A stretch of DNA of 64,000 bases from Isoetes taiwanensis (lineage: Eukaryota; Streptophyta; Lycopodiopsida; Isoetales; Isoetaceae). Made by a program: the position numbers and the translations under genes. Location of the stretch: assembly GCA_021234155.1 (NCBI GenBank), contig JAJEKV010000001.1, positions 16,313,491 to 16,377,490 on the forward strand. Reading direction: 5' to 3'. The notes beneath the pieces were generated by a model that saw only the letters and a list, made by a program, of their open reading frames with translations, was not told the DNA's origin and ran no database searches. The stretch's first letter is position 1; each line of letters opens with the position of its first letter. Below, piece after piece: positions 57,060 through 64,000 of the stretch.

Positions 57060-57340
57060 GTATCTCAGATTTACTAATTTGTATCATTGGCATATAGGGC
57101 AAATTTGATATAAATGATGATTTTGAAAAAATTGACATATATGACAAATTTGACATATATGATAAATATGAAATATATGACAAATTTGATATAAGATGAC
57201 AATTTTAACAAATGACATTTGATACCTATGAGAAATATGACAAATGTGATATATATATATGACAAATATGACATGTATGATAAAAATATATGACACGTTT
57301 GACCTAAGAAAAAACAACATTAACAAATGACATATGACGT
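57060..57340 (+). repeat. AT-rich array of tatgacaaat-like units
   Basis: The ~10-base word (ata)tgacaaat and close variants recur more than 15 times with irregular spacing after the 18S fragment. The second copy at 62465-62700 is shorter by about 40 bases, a sign of repeat-length instability. Confidence 0.8.
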
Positions 57341-57414
57341 TTGATACATATAATGAATAATCATAATTAATAAGTAGAATAGGGAATGGTCTCCATGTTT
57401 TGCATAGCAAACTG

Positions 57415-57645
57415 AAACACGCTCGTCAAACCATCAAAGGTTTTAGATATCAATATTTTTGTGGCACATGGAGGCTTTATTCTTTTCAGCTAACATGGAC
57501 TGCTTAAACCAATTTGTACCTTTTGACGTCTCATATTTCTATTCAGTTAGCATTCTTCAGATTGCATTGTTGCTCTACTCAGTTGCATTTCGCGGTGTTA
57601 TTGAAGATCATCACAACAACGCTAACAAAGCCAGAGACACCCTTT
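57415..57645 (+). other. unique segment between AT array and module Y, possible captured exon
   Basis: Sequence after a splice-acceptor-like tttctattcag (57548) reads SILQIALLLYSVAFRGVIED and then HHNNANKARDTL in one frame. The same frame is open in the second copy (62860-63060) with one residue changed. I do not recognise the protein. Confidence 0.25.
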
Positions 57646-58020
57646 TTTTTTTTTTTTCAAATTCTACCTTGTAGACCTTGGGTGCCCACCTCAGCTGTAG
57701 GGCACTTGCCACGTGCCCATTGGACACCTGTCACGTGTTCCAATCCCATTGGGTCAAGGTTTGACCCTTTTTCCCCCAAAAAAATTAGAGTGGTTTTGGG
57801 GGGTTGGGGGGGGTCACATCACACACCGCCAACCTGTCATGTTGGGCCTGCCACAACTGCCAATTCAGCCTACCACTGCTGACCTGTCAGCCACCCAAAC
57901 ATGCCAGCATGTCCTGCTTTCAAGATCAAACTCAAAATCGGTCTGTTTTTTTATCAGAATTTCCAATTTCTTCAATTCCGAGCTCCCTACTCCAAATTGA
58001 GATCTGAAAATTTGCTACAT

Positions 58021-58026
58021 TGAGAT
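58021..58026. other. junction of the tandem duplication
   Basis: Copy 1 ends ...tttgctacat at 58020 and copy 2 starts ctgaccccc at 58027. The six bases between, read with ctga, repeat tgagatctga found about 25 bases upstream, as if the repair polymerase slipped back before joining. Confidence 0.7.
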
Positions 58027-58218
58027 CTGACCCCCGTACCCCTTGACATGCGGGAGCAGGGAGGGGAACTTTAGGGGGGAAAAGTGGGTGGGGAAATGAC
58101 GGGCGGGGGAGAAGGGCTGAAGAAGAAGGGGGCAAGGGGGAGGCCCAATTGCACAAGTGCCTAGCGCCTAGGAGGAGGGGGAGGGGAGGGGAATTGGAAA
58201 TTAGGGTTCGATTACACT

Positions 58219-59240
58219 TAGGGTTCGATGTGGTAGGTGGAGTCATGTATGAACCCAAAACAACTAGCATGTGCCCCTGAGGTGGACGAAGACTATACAT
58301 GAAGCAACCATAGAGCACACGCCAACTCCAAAACAAAAGGCCAGAAGAAGGCACCATCAAACGGACAAGGGAAGAACGTCAGACGCGGGAGCTAATCTAC
58401 GCAATACACTCGACCTGGAGCATCCACAAACCAAAATGCAAACACAAGGACAGAGAAGAACATTAGACGCCAAACAAGCATCCACGCGACACACCAAGCG
58501 CAAGCACCAAACGGGGAGCGGGAGAGGGAACCGACTCTCGGGAAACTCGGGAGAGGGTTACAAGATGTAAGCATAAAGCACGCACTCACCCCCCAATAAA
58601 ACGGATCCATCACAACCTAAGAAATCTAGACCAAACTTGGACTCAAGACCAAACCAAGACCAAACCAGAACTGACTGCTCAGGATGCTAGATGGGCGTAA
58701 GTTGTAATCATTCTCGAAACCACATCGGATCCTAATGGTCCCAAAGAATCCCCCCGAGCCGGGAGGTCAAAGGAAGTGGGACCTTCTCCCTTTAAATGCC
58801 TATGACACTACACTAAAATCCTAAGGTAACGCCAATATACCCTTCCTCCCAAGAAGAGAAAGGGCGAACATGTTAAGGGACATAGGAACATGTCGCCAAG
58901 CTAGACCCAAAGGAACGTCACTTTACCCCTCCTCCCTCGGGAGAAGGGGCTAACATGTTAAGGGACATAGGCTAGAACTACCCCCCTCCCCTTTTTTTTT
59001 AACCCCCATAATCAAGGATGCCCTTGTCCCCGATTGTATGCATGCAAGGAATGCACAAACATAATAAATGCAAGGACACAAGACTCGGTGAGGCGGGTGC
59101 GGGGCTTCGTACCTCCAGCACCCCCGTATGCAACATGGGGCCCAAACATGGGCCAATAATGGGCTCTCGATCATAAAAAAATCACCTCATAAGAGGTGTC
59201 CATGGGAGACACCCTTCCCCATGGGTGGCAAGAAAAAAGT
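58219..59240 (+). repeat. module X (copy 2 of 52851-53830)
   Basis: Near-identical to 52851-53830, with a 34-base addition near 59050. Confidence 0.8.
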
Positions 59241-61229
59241 ACAAGTCCATAAGATTTTTTTTTTTTTTTTAATTCCACCCTGTCCCTTGGTGCCCACATC
59301 GGCTGTAAGGCACCTGCCACGTGCCCTTGGATACTTGCCACGTGTCCCAATCCCATAGAGTCAAGGTTTGACCTTATTTCCCCCCCAAAAAATGGTAGTG
59401 GTTGGGGGAGGTCCCATCACTCATGCCACCCTGCCATGTCAGGCCTGCCACCACTGCCATTTCAGCCTGCCACTGCTGCCATGTCAGCCACCTAATCATG
59501 CCAAGTGTACTTTTCCAAGATTGCACCTAAATCGGCCTGTTTTTTCACTTTCCTTGATCAGAATTTCCAATTCCTTCAATTCACAGCTCAATACTCCAAA
59601 TTGAGGCCTGAAAACTTGCTACATGGGTCGGCCCATGCTTCCGAATCCAACCATGTGAAAAACCCCTTCAGATCTGCTGTAATTTTGGACCCATTTTGAA
59701 AAAACTATTTCTGTGGGGAATAGAAGATCTTTGATTACTTCCCCAATTCTCAGAATTAGCTTTTTAAACTTCTACTATAATCAAACATGGCAAATCCGAG
59801 CATGGATTTGCAAAAGCTCCCATCAAATTCCTCCTCTTTTGGGCCTAATTAGACATCTAAATCTGCTGTTCTTCCCCAAATCTGGGACAGTCATAAAGAA
59901 AGATGAACAATCCACAATAATCTAGCATTTTGGGTGATCTAAACCCGAAAATAGACCATCCTAGGACTTCAATAGCAAACTTATCTACTCCATACAAGAA
60001 AAATTGATCAAATAATGCCAAACCAACCTGGATTTTCAGACTTGAAATGCCCATTATCTGATTTTCTGATATAGGCAGCCCCTAGCCTGTTTTGCATTCG
60101 ATTTTGGTGTTTTCTCCCTTGAATCCGAGTTGCTTCCTATCTTCAAATCCTTCCCATGGTTCCATTCTTGCCTCTCAACACACCTGCTACTCCCCAATCC
60201 CTCAAAAGGATATACAATATTATGGGGTAAAACCAACCTTTAAGAAGAGAGACTCTAGGATCGAATTTCAGCAAGAAAGGAGAGACAACTTGAAGCTATT
60301 CAACCACCCATACTTCAAGGATCTCCACACCTAAGATTGAAGCTTGGACCTCCTTCAAAACCGGCCTGTTTTCTTGTGATTTCAGCCCCACAAGACCATA
60401 AGCTCCCCAAGTATACTCAAATAAGCCAAATCCAGTCTCGGGTATCCTCCTTCTTAGTGAATAGATGCCCCAAACTGCCCATTGCAGCCCCCCCCCCTCC
60501 CCCCAGGAATGGCCAATGGGACTTACAAAAGCTCGTTTGATGACGAAGAATGGCAAATCCGACCCCTTCAGTGGCCCAATCTGAGCTCAAATGAGGGGAT
60601 AATCATTTTGGGCACCTCCTTAGAGCTCCATTCCCTATTTTCCATCACTTAGGGTTCGATGTGGTGGGTGGAGTCATGCATGAACCCAAAACAACTAGCA
60701 TGTGCCCCTGAGGTAGACGAAGACTATCCATGAAGCAACCATAGAGCGCACACCACCTCCAAAACAAAAAACTAGACGAAGGCACTACCAAACAGTCAAG
60801 GGAAGAACGTCAGACGCAGGAGCTAACCTACACAACACACTCGACCTGGAGCACCCACAAACCAAGAAATGCAAGCATAGGGACAGAGAAGAACATCAGA
60901 CACCAGGCATCCACACGACACACCAAATGCAAGCACCAAACAGGGAGGGAGAGGGAACCGACTCTCGGGAGAGGGTTACGGGATGAAAACATGAAGCACG
61001 CACTCATCCCCCAAAAAAACGGATCCATCACACCCTAAGAAATCTAAACCAAACTCGGACTTACCCAAACTCAAGACCAAACCAGACCATGACTTTCGGG
61101 ATGCTAGATGGGCGTAAGTTGTAATCCTTCTCGATACCACATCGGATCCTAATGGTCCCAAAAGATTCCCCAGTAGGGAGGTCAAAGGAAGTGGGACTTC
61201 TCCCTTTGATTGCCTAAGACACATCACTT

Positions 61230-62199
61230 AGGGTTCGATGTGGTGGTTGGAGTCATACCAGAACCCAAAACAACTAGCATGTGCCCCTGAGGAAGACGAA
61301 TACTATACATGAAGCAACCATCAAGCGCACACCGACTCCGGAAACCAAAGGAAGGCACTACCAAACAGTCAAGGGAAGGACGTCAGACGCGGGAGCTAAT
61401 CTACGCAACACACTCGACCTGAAGCACCCACATACCAAGAAATGCAAGCACAAGGACAGAGAAGAACGTCAGACGCCAGGCATCCACGCGACACACCAAG
61501 TGCAAGCACCAAACGGGAAGTGGGAGAGGGAACCGACTCTCGGGAAATTCGGGAGAGGGTTACAAGATGTAAGCATAAAACACGCACTCACCCCCCAATA
61601 AGGATCCATCACACCCTAAGAAATCTAGACCAAACTCGGACTCAAGACCAAACCAAGACCAAACCAGGACTGACTGCTCAGGATGCTAGATGGGTGAAAG
61701 TTGTAATCATACTCGAACCACATCGGATCCTAATGGTCCCAAAGATTCCCCCCGAGCCGGGAGGTCAAAGGAAGTGGGACCTTCTCCCTTTGATTGCTAA
61801 GTCACCAAACTAAGGTCCAAAGGCGCCAATAAACCCTTCCTCTCAAAGAGAGGTAGAGCGAACATGTTAAGGGACATACATCACCAAGCTAGAACCTAAG
61901 GAACGTCACTTTTCCCCTTCCCCCCTCGGGAGAAGGGGCTAAACATGTTAAGGGACTTAAGCTAAAAACTACCCTTTTTTTTTCCCCCTTATACCCGATG
62001 CATGGATGCCGTTGTCCCCGATTGTCATGCGAAAAACATGTATGAAAGATGCAAGGACACAAGGCACAATAAGGCGGGTGCGGGGCTTCGGACCTCCAGC
62101 ACCCCCATATATATCATGAGGCCCAAACATGGGCCAATAATGGGCTCTCAAATAAAGAATCACCTCACATGGGGTGTCCATGGAAGAGACCCTTCCCAT
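61230..62199 (+). repeat. module X leading into second 18S fragment
   Basis: Counterpart of 55832-56792. It ends ggggtgtccatggaagagaccctt at the 18S boundary. Confidence 0.75.
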
Positions 62200-62452
62200 G
62201 AGAGAGACGGCTACCATATCCAAGGAAGGCAGCAGGTATGCAAATTACCCAATCCGATACAGGGAGGTAGTGATAATAAATAACAATACTGGGCTTCTAC
62301 AAGTCTGGTAATTGGAATGAGTACAATCTAAATCCCTTAACGAGGATCTATTGGAGGGCATGTCTGGTGCCTGCAACTGCAGTAATTCCAGCTCCAATAG
62401 CGTATATTTAAGTTGTTGCAGTTAAAAAGCTCGTAGTTGGATCTGGGGGTGG
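62200..62452 (+). pseudogene. 18S rRNA gene fragment, copy 2
   Basis: Duplicate of 56793-57045 with a handful of further changes (for example gcaggtacgc to gcaggtatgc and ggatccattgg to ggatctattgg), again C-to-T. It was therefore present before the 5.4-kb duplication and has decayed since. Confidence 0.95.
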
Positions 62453-63047
62453 AAAGTTTGTCTTATGTATCTCAGATTTACTAATTTGTATCATTGGCAT
62501 ATAGGGCAAATTTGATATAAATGATGATTTTGAAAAAATTGACATATATGATAAATATGAAATATATGACAAATTTGATATAAGATGACAATTTTAACAA
62601 ATGACATTTGATACCTATGAGAAATATGACAAATGTGATATATATGACAAATATGACATGTATGATAAAAATATATGACATGTTTGACCTAAGAAAAAAC
62701 AACATTAACAAATGACATATGACGTTTGATACATATAATGAATAATCATAATTAATAAATAGAATAGGGAATGGTCTCCATGTTTTGCATAGCAAACTGC
62801 CCTAAGTGTCCAAAAATAAACACGCTTGTCAAACCATCAAAGGTTTTAGATATCAATATTTTTGTGGCACATGGAGGCTTTATTCTTTTCAGCTAACATG
62901 GATTGCTTAAACCAATTTGTACCTTTTGACGTCTCATATTTCTATTCAGTTAGCATTCTTCAGATTGCATTGTTGCTCTACTCAGTTGCATTTCGCGGTG
63001 TTGTTGAAGATCATCACAACAACGCTAACAAAGCCAGAGACACCCTT

Positions 63048-63080
<33 letters not shown>

Positions 63081-63399
63081 CCAAATTCTACCTTGTACAC
63101 CTTGGGTGCCAACCTCAGCTTGTAGGGCACTTGCCACGTGCCCATTGGACACCTGTCACGTGTCCCAATCCCATTGGGTCAAGGTTTGACCCCCCCAAAA
63201 AATTAGAGTGGTTTTGGGGGGTTGGGGGGGGGTCACATCACACCTGCCAACCTGTCATGTTGGGCCTGCCACAACTGCCAATTCAGCCTACCACTGCTGA
63301 CCTGTCAGCCACCCAAACATGCCAGCATGTCCTGCTTTCAAGATCAAACTCAAAATCGGTCTGTTTTTTGATCAGAATTTCCAATTTCTTCAATTCCGA

Positions 63400-64000
63400 G
63401 CTCCCTACTCCAAATTGAGATCTGAAAATTTGCTACATGGGTCGGCCCATGCTTCCGAATCCATCCATGTAAAAAGCCCCATCAGATCTTCTCTAGTTTT
63501 GGACCCATTTCAAAAAGATAGTTTCTGTGGGGAATAGAAAATCTTCAATTGCTCCCCCAATTCTCAAAATTGGCTAATGAAACTTCTTCTATAGATTAAA
63601 TGGCAATTCCGAGCATGAATCAATCAAAAGCCCCATCAAATTCAGCCTAATTTGGGCTTAATTAGATCCTCTGTTTTGCTGTTCTTCCCCAAATCCGGGA
63701 CTGTCATAAACTAGGCTGAACAATCTCCAATAATCTAGCTTTTAGGTTGATCTAGAGCAGCAAATAGACTATCCTAGGGCTTAAACAGCAAATTTACCTA
63801 CTCCAATGAAGCAAAATTGATCAAAGAATCAACAAACCAACCTGGATTTACAATCTTGAAGTGCCCATTTTCTGATTTTCTGATATGGGCAACCCCTAGC
63901 CTGCTTTGAACTCGAATTTGGTGCTTCCTTCCTTGAATCCTGGCTGCTTCCTAGCTTTAAATCCTTCCCATGATTCCATTCTTGCCTCCCAACATCCCTG
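63400..64000 (+). repeat. diverged module Z, cut by window end
   Basis: It follows Z in order (gggtcggcccatgcttccgaatcc, ttccccaaatccgggac, gcccattttctgattttctgatatgggc) but with more substitutions than the two Z copies show to each other, so it is an older relative. Confidence 0.65.

Larger units (their letters stand above)
52657..58020 (+). repeat. tandem segmental duplication, copy 1 (~5.36 kb)
   Basis: From ctgaccccgtaccccttgac at 52657 to tttgctacat at 58020 the sequence repeats at 58027-63438 in the same order, nearly identical apart from short indels and homopolymer differences. The copy consists of modules X, Y, Z, X', X, an 18S fragment, an AT-rich array and Y. Confidence 0.92.
58027..63438 (+). 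repeat. tandem segmental duplication, copy 2 (~5.41 kb)
   Basis: Same module order as copy 1. Differences include an extra ~34 bases near 59050 (gaatgcacaaacataataaa), a shorter AT array, a longer T-run at 63050-63080 and an insertion near 62800 (ccctaagtgtccaaaaataa). Beyond 63438 it continues into Z-like sequence rather than the copy 1 junction. Confidence 0.92.

Noticed and set aside
58271-58570. Conserved open frame starting MPLRWTKTIHEATIEHTP, found in several copies
   Set aside because: Its conservation follows from the repeated DNA of module X. Stops and frame changes differ between older copies, and no domain is present.

Overview
The window reads as intergenic, transposon-dominated DNA from a large plant nuclear genome. 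Signs of a land plant are a pentatricopeptide-repeat (PPR) gene relic, 18S rRNA pseudogene fragments of streptophyte type, an L1-like LINE with a zf-RVT tail, and GT-AG exons. A Replitron-like Rep gene together with gene-poor, LINE-rich sequence suggests a non-seed plant such as a fern or lycophyte. That placement is inference; no marker in the window fixes the species.

Layout. 1-8.2 kb: AT-rich sequence with a possible LTR and two terminal-inverted-repeat elements with clean target-site duplications (2359-2787; 5895-6628). 8.5-10.8 kb: the most interesting locus, a spliced gene for a single-tyrosine HUH (Rep) endonuclease with no helicase, followed by a 3 x 16-bp repeat. 12.8-28.9 kb: several broken copies, in both orientations, of one non-LTR retrotransposon family (family A) with a conserved 3' end and pentanucleotide tails, plus one copy of a dispersed repeat called X here. 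29.6-39.1 kb: small nested elements. These include a 354-bp element carrying a tRNA-like insertion with its own 10-bp target duplication, and a 3.74-kb element (35285-39026) whose two ends are inverted copies of a Helitron 3' terminus flanked by 18-bp direct repeats. 39.8-41.5 kb: a PPR pseudogene and at least three in-phase exons of an unrecognised zinc-finger-like gene, both on the minus strand. 42.2-52.3 kb: a LINE fragment, a long (CT)n microsatellite, a degenerate tandem repeat and a nearly complete but frameshifted L1-like LINE on the minus strand. 52.66-63.44 kb: a 5.4-kb segment present twice in tandem, built from dispersed repeat modules (X, Y, Z) and carrying an 18S rRNA fragment in each copy.

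Only two loci look like possibly intact protein-coding genes: the Rep gene at 8.5-10.5 kb and the multi-exon gene at 40.4-41.5 kb. Everything else coding is a transposon remnant or a pseudogene. No tRNA gene, CRISPR array, operon or origin was found. X/Y/Z and family A are labels used only here. Repeat boundaries were read by eye and may be off by a few bases to a few tens of bases.
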